NCBI GenBank assembly: GCA_030770535.1
Contig: JASVEC010000025.1
Coordinates: forward strand, 372,001-436,000
Source: Batkoa obscura
Lineage: Eukaryota; Entomophthoromycota; Entomophthoromycetes; Entomophthorales; Batkoaceae
Direction: 5' to 3'
DNA length: 64,000 bases
Part shown: positions 25,301-35,736 of the stretch, in pieces
Layout of the letters: every line of letters starts with the position of its first letter
How positions within the stretch are numbered: the first letter of the stretch is position 1
Notes under the pieces: generated by a model
The model's input: only the letters and a program-made list of their open reading frames with translations
What the model was told of the DNA's origin: nothing
Database searches by the model: none
Position numbers and translations under genes: made by a program

Positions 25301-25589
25301 TTTAAAACATTGAACTTCGTCTGAACTTAAAGGCTGTGATTGCATGCCAGACCAAAAAGAACGAGAAGATTTGAAGTCTTGAGTGAATACGATACAAGCT
25401 AAAATAAAAATAAAAACTTTATTAAACCCCACTACTAACAAAAAATTAAAAAATTATCCACTTACTTCTAACATGCTTTTGCTTTGGCGCACTTTCTTCA
25501 ATACTCGTTGCCTTTTTAATGGCTTGAGCTAACTCTTGCTCCGCTTTATTCGGATCAATCTGTCGACTGGATAATGAATTACTAAACAT
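22308..25589 (-). CDS. SLA2: Sla2/End4 (Hip1R) endocytic actin-binding adaptor
   Basis: Three exons: 25466-25589, 25256-25398 and 22308-25205, 1054 residues, ATG at 25587-25589. Residues ~10-270 are an ANTH domain: 'KHVRTCIVFTQDFKSS' and 'ALITIHKVIRDGHPNV' match the PIP2-binding N-terminus of Sla2/HIP1. A Pro run and a Gln/Glu-rich coiled coil follow (about 260-560), the clathrin light chain and dimerisation region of the family. The C-terminal I/LWEQ (THATCH) actin-binding module is at about 780-1010, with 'RWTEGLISAAKAVAMATNYL' and 'QLVAASRVKA'. The family links clathrin-coated pits to actin. Domain order and length are those of fungal Sla2. Both introns fall in the ANTH coding region, and each was fixed by restoring the conserved sequence. 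Confidence 0.94.
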
Positions 25590-26004
25590 TTAAAAAAATA
25601 AAATGGCACTTTTGAAAAATCAAAATTCTTTTTGGTTTCACTTCTTGGCTTTAAAAACTGAGTTAAAACTGATTGGTTGAATTTACTGATCTCCAATCAA
25701 TTCAATGTTCGATTTTTATTATACTGTAAGCTGAGAAGTGGTATATTAGTTATAAATAGGCTGAGATTGTTCTATTATTTGATGCAGTTTATTTCAAACT
25801 TCCGATTAGAACTATTAATAATCTGAATGATAAGCATAATTAGAACCATATTAAATAAGGTGTGCTAAAGAAATTAAGTGTCATTTCGATGTAACAATGA
25901 CTTTAATAATAACTAAAACCAATGACGTTGATATTAAATAATTTGTAGAAGGGTATAAAAAAGATGAAAAATTACTAATATCAATAACAAAAAAAGAAAT
26001 CAAT
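25590..26004. promoter_or_regulatory. Divergent intergenic region between SLA2 and the gene at 26005
   Basis: About 415 bp between two divergently transcribed genes, so it must hold both promoters. No clear TATA box or other motif was identified. Confidence 0.4.
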
Positions 26005-26394
26005 ATGAGAAGTTTATTATTAAAATCAAGAAACTGTTTAAAGGTATCATCCGTCAGTAACAATTTAAGATGTTACTCGATTTTAAATACGTTTGATGAA
26101 ATTAAAGGCAGTACTAAGGGTAGCAGTAGTAAAGGTAACTCGAGTTTATTTTGTATCTATTTTTTATTTACTGTTTTTCCTAAAATAGCTAAGAAGAGTG
26201 AAATTATGAAAGAACATAAAGAATGGGACATCGAAAATGCTACAGACTCAGAAGAAATAGTAAATTATAATATATAATATGATAACATAATTAATAATCA
26301 ATGGTAGGTAAAAGCCGAATTTGAAAATACAAGAAATATTGATGAGCTTAAAAGAGATACCGTGGAACATTTGAAGAAAACACATAAACAATAA
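26005..26394 (+). CDS. Small probable mitochondrial protein
   Basis: Three exons: 26005-26134, 26189-26259 and 26308-26394; 288 nt, 95 residues. The N-terminus MRSLLLKSRNCLKVSSVSN is Arg/Lys/Ser-rich without acids, a typical matrix-targeting presequence. After a Gly/Ser linker comes an acidic and basic helical part, 'KKSEIMKEHKEWDIENATDS' then 'EEIVKAEFENTRNIDELKRD', ending KTHKQ. The splices remove frame-breaking introns of 54 and 48 bp and give one continuous charged helix, which supports the model. I have the impression of a conserved small eukaryotic mitochondrial family with a 'W..E.A..SE..VKA' core but cannot name it. No function assigned. Confidence 0.65.
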
Positions 26395-26440
26395 ACTGTA
26401 TTTAAATAAAAGCTTATTTTATTATGTTTTATTCATTGTT

Positions 26441-27409
26441 TTATTTTGTCATATGCCTTTTACCGAAACAAATTAAAATGATAAAAGAAGCTAACGAAAT
26501 TAAAGCAATATTCCATAAATAACCTATACTATCAATAAAAATACCAGTAGAAGGAATTAATGGGAAGGAAGCTCTTAAAGCAGGGGTAGCAAATAGAATA
26601 GAAAGACTTAAAGGTAACATAGGATCATCAACACTTCTTTTTAACAATAGAACTTGCAAAGACAAAGCAAAGAAAGATAACGAAATTCCCCACAATAGTA
26701 AAATTAAAAAAATGGAAAATAATTTAACAATGGAATCTCTTTGTATAATTATATTATAAGTTGTATTTGATTCATTTTCTTCCGTTATTATATTAGTAGT
26801 AAAAGTTAATGGTAATGATAAATACTTTAATTTGTTCAATAATAATAAATCTTCCTTTTCATCCATTATTATTGTTTTCAAATTACATTTATAATTATCA
26901 AAAGGATACATTAATTCACTACCAGCTATTATAGAAGTTCGAATATGTCTATCACTAAAATAAAATAAAATTAATTAGTATGTTGTTAACTAATATAAAA
27001 TAATAAACTAATACAAATTAAAATTTTCATCTTTTTTAAAATCATATTGTTCTTCATTTAATAAAATACTTAAATTTTGTTTTAATTGTTTATTATCGTT
27101 ATCTTCAAAATACTCCTCTCCTAATTCCAACTTAACTTTTAACTCACAAGTTCTAGAATTCGTATCTACTTTAATTAAATGAATCATTGGAACAATGCTC
27201 TTCCCATTACTATTATCATCTTTACTACTACTACTCTTACTGAACCTCTCTATATCTGATAAATTACTATTGTTAATAACAAAAAAATAAAAATTTAATA
27301 ATAAGATTAATTGAAATATAAAAAACATTATTATTATAATACTAACTTTTAATCTTATTCTTTCATACCACCGTTTATTGGGATTATTATTAGTTAATAT
27401 TGAAAGCAT
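26441..27409 (-). CDS. DUF4436 family integral membrane protein
   Basis: Two exons: 27015-27409 and 26441-26954; 302 residues. One N-terminal membrane segment (about 22-44, 'VSIIIIMFFIFQLILLLNFY') is followed by a soluble domain with 'SELMYPFDNYKC' (the family has a YPFD.Y motif). Three C-terminal membrane segments come next, with 'LFATPALRASFPLIPSTGIF' and 'IDSIGYLWN' between and within them. This matches the layout and the ALR..P..P..G...D motif I associate with DUF4436, found in fungi and actinobacteria and of unknown function. The 3' end lies 47 bp from the convergent stop at 26394. Confidence 0.75.
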
Positions 27410-27882
27410 TTTTTAGGGTGAATATTGATAAGTGTTGAGGATTGGGTGTAAGTTAATGAGAAAATAAACGAAAAGAAAAGAGAGATAAAGCTATTTTTTT
27501 GAGTTTTGAAAGTTTTTAGGACTTTTCTACAGAACAAGCTAAATATAGTAAAAATCAACACTTGAATTCATAACCCAATAAATTAAGAATAAATTAGTTA
27601 TATCATTTTTATTTTTTTAAATATTTTAATTTCAATCACAATAAAAACAATACCAAATTAAACTAACAAACTAACAAACTAACAAGCTAACAAGCTAACA
27701 AACTAACAAACTAACAAACTAACAAGCTAACAAGCTAACAAACTAACAAACTAACAAACTAACAAACTAACACTTTAAACTGTATTCAAAAATACTAAAA
27801 TTTCAATTCTCAACCTAAAATAAAAATTCAACTCTATTTTAAAAAACCCATTTTTATTTCTTTTTTCTTATAAAAAAATTAA
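27410..27882. other. Divergent intergenic region with 8-bp minisatellite
   Basis: Separates the divergent DUF4436 and NAA30 genes; no element other than the minisatellite at 27657-27772. Confidence 0.6.
27657..27772. repeat. AACTAACA/AGCTAACA minisatellite
   Basis: About 14 tandem 8-bp units alternating between AACTAACA and AGCTAACA. The variants are arranged in a higher-order pattern: two or three A-units, two G-units, three A-units, two G-units, then A-units. That suggests block duplication. It ends about 110 bp before the NAA30 start codon. Confidence 0.85.
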
Positions 27883-28596
27883 ATGATTCTACTAAACGAC
27901 GATTCGAATTCCGCCACCACAAACTCTACAACTATTTCAACAACCAACACTAATTTAGACCCCATCACATTCACTCAATATAAAGATGAATCTCAATTAC
28001 CTAATATAATGAGTTTAATAAGTAAAGATTTAAGTGAACCATACTCTATCTTTACTTATCGTTATTTTTTATTTAATTGGCCACAGTTAGCTTATTTAGT
28101 AAGAGTTTATCATTCTTAATTCATACATGATATTAATGTAAAATTATTATTATTATTATTATTATTATAACTAGGCCCATGATATTAATGGCACTTTAGT
28201 TGGTGTTGTTGTTGCAAAATTGGATACTCATAAAGATCGAAAAAGAGGGTATATAGCTATGTTGGCTGTAGACGCTAGGTTTAGGAAAAGGGGAATAGGT
28301 AAATATACCCTTTAATTTTATAACAACATACATACACATTTAGCTAACTTCTTCTTTTGTTATTATTTTTTTTTTCTTATTTACTTAATATTCTCTTTAT
28401 AGGCTCTAAATTAGTGCAACATAGCATCCAATCTATGGTTGAAAATGAAGCTGATGAAGTAGTTTTAGAAGCTGAAGCAAGTAATTTAGGTGCTTTAGCA
28501 TTATATGAACATTTAGGTTTTATTCGACATAAAAGAATGCATCGGTATTATTTAACTGGAATTGATGCTTTTAGATTAAAATTATGGTTAAAATGA
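27883..28596 (+). CDS. NAA30: N-terminal acetyltransferase NatC catalytic subunit (Mak3/NAA30)
   Basis: Three exons: 27883-28098, 28175-28298 and 28403-28596; 534 nt, 177 residues. It transfers acetyl from acetyl-CoA to N-termini such as Met-Leu/Ile/Phe, with the NatC auxiliary subunits, on ribosomes. The order of blocks is that of NAA30: 'ISKDLSEPYSIFTYRYFLFN', 'WPQLAYL', 'GYIAMLAVDARFRKRGIGSK' (acetyl-CoA pyrophosphate loop R-x-x-G-I-G), 'EVVLEAEASNLGALALYEHL' and 'GFIRHKRMHRYYLTGIDAFR' with LKLWLK at the end. The first ~28 residues are Thr/Asn-rich and specific to this protein. Introns are 76 and 104 bp; the first contains a TTA run. Confidence 0.94.
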
Positions 28597-28777
28597 GTAA
28601 GAAGAGGCCATGTTGGGATGGGCAGAGAATAAGATTTTTTTATAATTAAGTGTTTTTTTTCGGATATATTAAGGAATAAAAGCGAATGATGTAAAAAAAA
28701 TTAAAAATCATAATTTTGAACTTTAATTATTTTATCACTTTTTCACTCAATTTAATAAACACTTAACGCTCATCAGT

Positions 28778-29929
28778 ATGTCAACACTTCCGAAAAAAAC
28801 AGCCGTAACAGTCTTTACAGGTTTTTTAGGAGCTGGTAAAACTACAATTTTAATTTCTTTATTAAAAAATTTGAATCAAAATATTAACATTGCTATATTA
28901 AAAAATGAATTTGGGGATAGTAAAGTGGATAGTAAATTATTACAAATACAAATGGATCGATTAAATCAAAGTGAAGTAGAAGAAAATGATAGCAATAATA
29001 TTACCAAAGGAACTACCGAAACTAAAGAAACCAAAGATTTGGAAGATATCATTGATAACAATAGTCCCCCAACTTCTTTTAAAATCAATGAAATTATCAA
29101 TGGTTGTTTATGTTGCGTTCTCATCGGTCAACTTAAAACTGGTCTCCTTGATCTCAAAGCTCAATACAACCCAGATCTCATTATCATAGAAACGAGTGGC
29201 TCTGCTTTTCCAGCTCCTATAGCTTGGCAAATCAAAGAGCTCTCTAATAACAACATTTATCTCGATGCCATCATTACTGTTATTGATTGTGTTAATTTTA
29301 TGGGTTATGAGGATACTAGTTATACAGCTAAACTACAAGCTCAATATACGGACTTGATCTTATTAAATAAATGGCAGTTAGTGGGGGAAAGGGAATTGGA
29401 TTTAGTCATTGATAAAGTGAATGAGTTGAATGAAGATACAGCTAGAGTTAAAGTAGGTCAAAATGGGGAGGTGGATAGTAGTTTAGTATTAGGGATTCAT
29501 AGTCGATTTGATTACTTGATTGGGGATATTGGGAAGGGTGATGATGAACATCATTTTAATGAAGTGGAGTTGGTATTGATTAAAGTTAATCAAGAGGATG
29601 GCGTGAGATTTAATAATGGCTTAAAAGAATTGGAAGGATTTATTAAAACATTAAGTAAGGAAGATGTGTATAGGGTGAAAGGAACCATTGAAAGTGAAGA
29701 TCAAAAGTATTTGATTAATTTTGCTTTTCAAAGAGGGGAGTTTACTTTGGTGGATGGAAAGGAGGTTGAGACATTGAAATTGAGTAAAGTTAAATTGGAC
29801 TTAACCGTTATGGGTCAAGGGTTAAAAATATATTTAAAGAAGATAAAACAGTTTTTTGAATTTAAAGGAGAGAATGAGGAGCTTATTGAGGATCCAGCAT
29901 TTGTTAAATATTATCCAGTGAAAAGATGA
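28778..29929 (+). CDS. COG0523/CobW-type G3E GTPase (metal chaperone family)
   Basis: Intronless, 383 residues. Walker A 'GFLGAGKTT' at 15-23, the COG0523 metal-binding motif 'GCLCC' at about 109-113, 'IIIETSGSAFP' as Walker B region, and 'LLNKWQL' in place of the usual NKxD base-recognition motif. A Ser/Asp/Glu/Thr-rich insert of about 40 residues (about 62-100) separates the first GTPase loop from the CxCC motif. The C-terminal CobW_C-like domain is present but diverged. Family members deliver zinc or cobalt to client proteins using GTP. No N-terminal Met-aminopeptidase docking peptide of the ZNG1 type is visible, so I do not assign ZNG1. The gene follows NAA30 by 180 bp in the same direction. 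Confidence 0.85.
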   Translation: MSTLPKKTAVTVFTGFLGAGKTTILISLLKNLNQNINIAILKNEFGDSKVDSKLLQIQMDRLNQSEVEENDSNNITKGTTETKETKDLEDIIDNNSPPTSFKINEIINGCLCCVLIGQLKTGLLDLKAQYNPDLIIIETSGSAFPAPIAWQIKELSNNNIYLDAIITVIDCVNFMGYEDTSYTAKLQAQYTDLILLNKWQLVGERELDLVIDKVNELNEDTARVKVGQNGEVDSSLVLGIHSRFDYLIGDIGKGDDEHHFNEVELVLIKVNQEDGVRFNNGLKELEGFIKTLSKEDVYRVKGTIESEDQKYLINFAFQRGEFTLVDGKEVETLKLSKVKLDLTVMGQGLKIYLKKIKQFFEFKGENEELIEDPAFVKYYPVKR

Positions 29930-29984
29930 AACTAAATAAAAAAGTAGTTGTTTAATTAAATTAAATCAAATTTATTTTTTATTC

Positions 29985-30905
29985 TTATTTTTGTTTATTG
30001 CTATTAACCCTTCTTGATCTATAAGGAAGCAACAAATTCCTATTGATAATCTCTTCCTTCTGTTTAGGAAATTGCTTTACATACCACTCTTTTGTCAGAC
30101 CAGCCGTAATATTTAAATTCATACCAACAAACAATAAACAAAACACTAACTCTATAGTACTTCCAAACAATATCATAAAACAAGTATAAATTATGATTTC
30201 AAAAAAATAATGTGGGGCAATGGAGTTTCTGAAGTAGGAAATATTAGGCAATTCGTATGCAGAAGAGGAGGAGGTTTTAAGATTGGATAGGCAATAGTGA
30301 CAGTGATATTGTTGATAATTGGAGTAGAAAAATAAGAGTATGAAGAAATTTTGCATTATGAAAAGGAGAGGTGAAGATATACTACCAGTGGCGGAGGTAA
30401 TTCCCCCCTCATTATTCTCCATTAATTTTAAAAAACAACCTAGAATAAAACAAGTGTAATGCACTAAACCAAGGATAAAAACTATTATATGCATTTGAAC
30501 TTTAGAACTTAATTTTTGAATATAAAGACACTCATATACCCTTCGAGTGAAATGGAAAGGTAATAGGAAAGAGAATAAAAAGTAATTAAAATTGAATGGG
30601 ATTGAAGTGGTGAAGAATAGATAGAAATTTAATAGGATAGTGAGTGAGATTGAATAAATATAATAATATTTAAATGAAGATTTATTTATTGTTAAATTTA
30701 AACCAAAGTTGATTAGTTTATGAAAAATTGTATTATCTTCTTTTGTTGTTACTCCTTCAAGTCCTTTTAATTTTTCTCTAGTTTTACCATAATGTGTAAT
30801 CAATTTAATTTGATCTGGTAAATAATTAATAATTAACATTAACCCAATTTTAATTGTATAAACAAGTTTAATAAACAACTTAATCTCTTCATGATATTTT
30901 AACAT
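29985..30905 (-). CDS. DFG10: Polyprenol reductase (SRD5A3/DFG10 family)
   Basis: Intronless, 306 residues, about six membrane segments. The steroid 5-alpha-reductase family C-terminal part is clear: 'HFTRRVYECLYIQKLSSKVQ', 'YSNYQQYHCHYCLSNLK', 'PHYFFEIIIYTCFMILFG', and 'AGLTKEWYVKQFP' before 'LLPYRSRR'. These correspond to the 'RR..E.L', 'QY..H..L..LR', 'PHY..E...Y' blocks of SRD5A3/Dfg10. The enzyme reduces the alpha-isoprene of polyprenol to dolichol in the ER, needed for N-glycosylation. The final motif is somewhat diverged (LPYRSRRVNSNKQK where family members often end in a short basic or aromatic tail). It is convergent with the CobW gene, with only 55 bp between stops. Confidence 0.82.
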   Translation of the reverse strand: MLKYHEEIKLFIKLVYTIKIGLMLIINYLPDQIKLITHYGKTREKLKGLEGVTTKEDNTIFHKLINFGLNLTINKSSFKYYYIYSISLTILLNFYLFFTTSIPFNFNYFLFSFLLPFHFTRRVYECLYIQKLSSKVQMHIIVFILGLVHYTCFILGCFLKLMENNEGGITSATGSISSPLLFIMQNFFILLFFYSNYQQYHCHYCLSNLKTSSSSAYELPNISYFRNSIAPHYFFEIIIYTCFMILFGSTIELVFCLLFVGMNLNITAGLTKEWYVKQFPKQKEEIINRNLLLPYRSRRVNSNKQK

Positions 30906-31054
30906 CCTTATTTTATAAATTCAGAAAATTAAAAAAAAGAAAATAAAAATTTTATTTCAAAAAATGAGTTTAAAAAATACAAAAAATAAGACTATACAAA
31001 AAAAGAATGAATCAAAAGAGAGTATGTATATATTAAATTCCACTTTCAATTAGC

Positions 31055-31523
31055 TTAAACAATAATACCTCTAATATACTCAATCAACCTCTCTGAATAC
31101 CTCCCTGGTTCTTCTACTGAAAATTCAAATTGATGTGGTTGAAATGGGAAACCTGAATTATTATTATTATTATTATTTGGTGTATTAATTGTAGGTGTTG
31201 AATGAGGTGTATTAACTTGTTTCACTTTAGTGTGTGGTGATGTATGACTACGATGTAATTCTTTGTTATTATTATCATTATTTAATTCCATTTTATTCTT
31301 TTTTCTCTTTTCTTCTAATATTCTTTCTTTTTCTACTTCTTCTTCTTCTTCTGGTGATCCAAATTTAAGTCCTGTTAAAAAAGGAGAATCTTGAGGTAAA
31401 GAAGAGGATATTGATTGTTTACGTAATCTACTTGGATTATTATTATTATTGTTGTTAGCTGATACATTAACACTATTAGTTTTAAAATCTAAAGAATCAG
31501 CCGAATTAGGTCTTCCATTATTA

Positions 31524-31564
<41 letters not shown>

Positions 31565-34414
31565 GTTATTATTATTATTATTTGGTAATTTAGGTAAGAA
31601 CAAAGGAGTCAAATTACCTTGTTGATTATTATTACCACCTAATAATCTTGCATTATAACCTTTAATACCTTTTTCTAACCATTTAACAATAGTATATTTT
31701 TGTAAAATATCAATTATACCAAAGAAATAAATTTCTTGATTTGGTAATTTAATGGATTTTACACCATCTTTCCAATAATCATTAATATTATAATCTTCAA
31801 ATTCTAAAAAGGGCGTGTTTTCATTACTAGTTAAATATTGAGTAGGTTGTTCATCACGGACAGGTAATGTACATGCTGGATCAAAATAATCATTATTTTC
31901 TTTCATTGAATTGTTATCATTATTATTATTATTATTATTACTATTTAATTGATTCGGATGTAATATTGAAGTTAATAAATTGGATGCTTGTGAAATAAAA
32001 GGTTGAATTAATGAATTTGGATGAGTATGTGGAGAAGGTAATGGACTATTATTATTATTTCTATTAGATATAACTGAAGTTGGTCTTGAACTATTAATTG
32101 ATTGAGGGGGAGTTAATGTTTGTGATACTTTAAGTTGACTATTACTACTACTATTAAGTTGATTATTATTATTATTATTATTAGTAATTCTATGTATTCC
32201 TACTAATAATGAATAATCCATAAAAGCAAATTTTTTCAGTAAAGCTAAATCATCTTCTAACTGATTTAATAATTTTTGTTTATTTTTATTACCTAAATGA
32301 ATCAAATTAGTTTGACCTTGAAATACCCGATATTGAAAATCTAAATCTTTTAAAGTTAAATGACTAACTTCTTGTTTTCTTTCATCAATTGTTGGTGGTA
32401 TATTACTAGTTGATACTGGTAATGTATGTCTTCCTACATTTGATCCTTTAAAATCATATCTTTCATTAATTGTTAGAGGTGTATCAAATACATTAGCCAT
32501 TAATACTAAGATCATTTTTTGTGGGAATGCGTCATCAGAAGGTGGTAATATTTGTTGCTGTGATAATGGAAATGATGCTGCCACAGCTGCTTCCATAGAA
32601 TCCATTGAACTATTATTATTATTATTATTATTGGAATTCAGTTTATTTAAACTTGGTGAATTATCTTTTAAGTTGGGATTATTATTATTTAAATTATTAA
32701 AAGATGCAATTTTTTCAAATGTATACATACCCAAATAACGAGGTAATAAAGTATTTGGATTTCTTCTAATATGATCTAAATAATCGGGTAAAAAGTTCTT
32801 TAAATTATCTGGTTCTGAATTTCTTAATGTTTTAAACATAAATTTAGCATTATTACTTGTTAAAAAGAATATAGCTTCTGATTTTCCAGCTGTTGATGTT
32901 ATACTACCGAAGGGATTTAATAAGGCATCATCAAATTCTTTTAAGTTGTAACCAAAACTTTTTCGTATCATTCGAAATGCTATAGGTGCATGATCAGTGA
33001 ACTTTACTTTACCATAATTAGGTATTATCCACTCATAATTCATTTCATTTGTAAAATAATGACGATCTAATAATGATTTAAATAACATATTATTATTAAC
33101 TAATAATTGTGATTTTTTGTTTTTGTTTTCTTTAATTTCCCCATTAAACAATACACTATTAGATAGCATTTTATCATTAAATTTCACGTTCTTATTATTG
33201 ACTTCATTATTATTATTATTGTTATTACTCTTTTCCTTAGTATTATCTTTATTATCCTTCTCATTACTATTAATACTCTCTTCAATTTTATGAATTCTTT
33301 TAGGTCGATTAGGTATTTTAACTTTATCATCTATAATAAAATAAAATAAAAATAAACATTAAATTATATAAAATAGACTTACCATCTCCCTTTTCTTCAT
33401 TATCCCTAAACACATCAAAAATGGGCGGCGATGTAGCTCTTTGTTTTAATTTATGCATTTTATTTTTATTTTTTACCAAATCTTTCCCTTTAGTATCTAA
33501 TTCATTTCTATTAATAACAGAAGTTGATCTAGATCTTAAACTATCCCCTGTAATTAAAATAGAACCATGACTTGAATATGTAGTTTCCTCATTAGATTTA
33601 ATTTTAATACTTAAATTATTACTTCCAATTGATGTAGTTGATTTTGTATGTCGATGTCCATATTTATTTCTTAATATAGTACTATGGTTGAAATGAGGAT
33701 TATTATTATTAGTATGATTATTATTATTTCCATTATTTCCACCACTATTATTAGTCATTTCCCATGGATAAAGTGATGAATTTAATGCAATTGTTTCTGG
33801 TGATACTTCCGCATAATACAAACAAGATCTAACTGCATATCTAAGTTGTTGACCTAATGGAGGTTCATTCGAATGTTTTAAAATGGATTTTGCTATTTCT
33901 TTTTTACGATTAAATTCTTTCCATCGAACTTCACTTTCTAAATTAATATTAGAAATTTCTGGAAATTGGGAAGCTGGTATCGTCGAATAAGTTGAAAATA
34001 AATCATCCATATTATTGTTTCGAGATGAAGCTAATGGGTTTGAGATAGATAGTTTTCGTGGTTCATAGTTATTGAGGAGATCATTAGTACCATAGGAAGG
34101 TGTCAATGTACCGGAAGATAATCGGTTTAATAAAGGACCTCTCTCCCCTTCTATATCAGTAAAATGACTATCATATAAAGACCTAATTTAGTTGTTTTAG
34201 GATGAAATTATTATTTTTATAATTATTTAATTTACCTTATTAATTTACGTCTTGAATATCTTCTATATAAAAAATAGGTAGTGTAACCTAGAATAAATCC
34301 AAAGATAATAAACAAAAAAGAGATATATAAGTTGACATTTTCGCTTATATTTAAACTTATTGAATTGGGGTAATTCTCCTTTTTATTATTTTTAATGGCT
34401 AATAAATTAAACAT
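31055..34414 (-). CDS. Phosphatidylinositol-4-phosphate 5-kinase (MSS4-like) with N-terminal membrane segment
   Basis: Three exons: 34236-34414, 33383-34182 and 31055-33330; phases close, 1084 residues. The catalytic part spans about 340-1084. It includes 'KSEAIFFLTSNNAKFMFKTL' (lysine in the ATP site), 'LLPRYLGMYTF', 'NVFDTPLTINERYDFKGS', 'FAFMDYSLLVGIH' (catalytic loop MDYSLLVGIH), 'FFGIIDILQKY' (metal-binding Asp and start of the activation loop) and the C-terminal 'EEPGRYSERLIEYI'. It makes PI(4,5)P2, the lipid bound by the Sla2 ANTH domain encoded 6 kb away. Poly-Asn tracts, one of more than 20 residues, interrupt the kinase core between conserved blocks. Residues ~30-51, 'YISFLFIIFGFILGYTTYFL', form a hydrophobic helix followed by 'YRRYSRRK', unlike ordinary soluble PIP5Ks. 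An upstream acceptor-like TTTAATTTATTAG at the start leaves open that more N-terminal exons exist. Confidence 0.88.
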
Positions 34415-35736
34415 AATGATTAATAATAATTTCTCAAGTTGGGCTATACAGAATTATTATTCTTTTTATTATACTATTATTATTATTATTGTACAAACTC
34501 TAACTAATTAACGCAATATTAATACAAATTTATTAAAAAAAGAGAGATAAAGTAAATTTTTATTAAATAGATTTAAAGTGTTATTTTTTTATTTTGGGGA
34601 AAAGAAAGAGTGGCACCAATCAAGGTAGATTCCAAGTCATGATTATTTCATTGTTGATTTGGTAGTACCCCCTAACTTCAATTTTATTTAATCAAGTGAT
34701 TGGTAAGTTTTAAAGATAATTGATATTTTCATTATTCCTTATCAAATATAATATCTTTTGTAAAAAATATTATTTATTAAACTATAAAAGTATGTTATTA
34801 TTGTTTAGACTATATTATATAACTATTTGATATTCTATTTAAATTTCAAATGTCTATTTATCTATTTAATTTTTTCAAGCTCCTTAATTTTTTTTCACTC
34901 ATGAATCTTAAATAATAACTAATTTCATTTGTCTCAATTTTGCCCGTTCCCACATTTATTATTTTATTTTATAATAACTTTTTGGCTTTTATTCTTAGGT
35001 TGATTAAAATCGATAGATATCATAATTTGTTAGTTATTATATCGACGGATTTACCCTTCAAGTCAGAAGCCAATATCGAATTATCACAATCAATCTATTG
35101 TTATTATATATTAATATTATTACAAGTTTCATTTACTTGGCAAATTGAATAATCTCTTTAAAAATAACTTTTTTTAAACTCAGCTTTATTTATTAACTTA
35201 AGTTTAGGCTTGAGGATCGGATTTCTTATAAATAAGTTTAGTTTTATATATTTTTAGTTTATAATAATGTAATATTGATATAATAATTAATTAAGGTTTC
35301 AATAAATTAATAGATTTAATAAATTAATATTAACATGTGTTTAAAAATTAATTGTAAATATTTTATTATAACTATTTTTAGCTATTATTTTTTAAAATAA
35401 GTTGATTTATGATCACATATTAAGCTGAGGCTTAAATTGATATTATTATACTACTAATGAAAATTTCTATTGTTTCTTAATCTTGGAAGGTAATTAACCT
35501 CATGGCTTTTCATTGTTGTGCAAAATGGTTTTAAAATATTGAGGTATTTATTTTAAGGATTTGTTTTTTGTATTGAAAATTCTTGTAAATCTTATTAAAC
35601 TTTTGAATTGTTAGTAATAGTACAAAATATTATTTATTTTTTAAAACAATTCTTATATTCATTATAATAACTAGATATAAGAAGTATTGATATAAATTAT
35701 AATTATTAGATCCAGCTCTAATTATAATAATTAACC
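34415..35736. other. Gene-free stretch upstream of the PIP5 kinase
   Basis: No supported gene. A plus-strand ORF at 34940-35152 lacks an ATG start and any motif. The region holds the kinase promoter and the 3' flank of the UPF0658 gene. No repeats found. Confidence 0.5.

Noticed and set aside
34940-35152. 70-codon plus-strand ORF
   Set aside because: No ATG at its start, AT-biased hydrophobic composition, no splice partner or recognisable motif.
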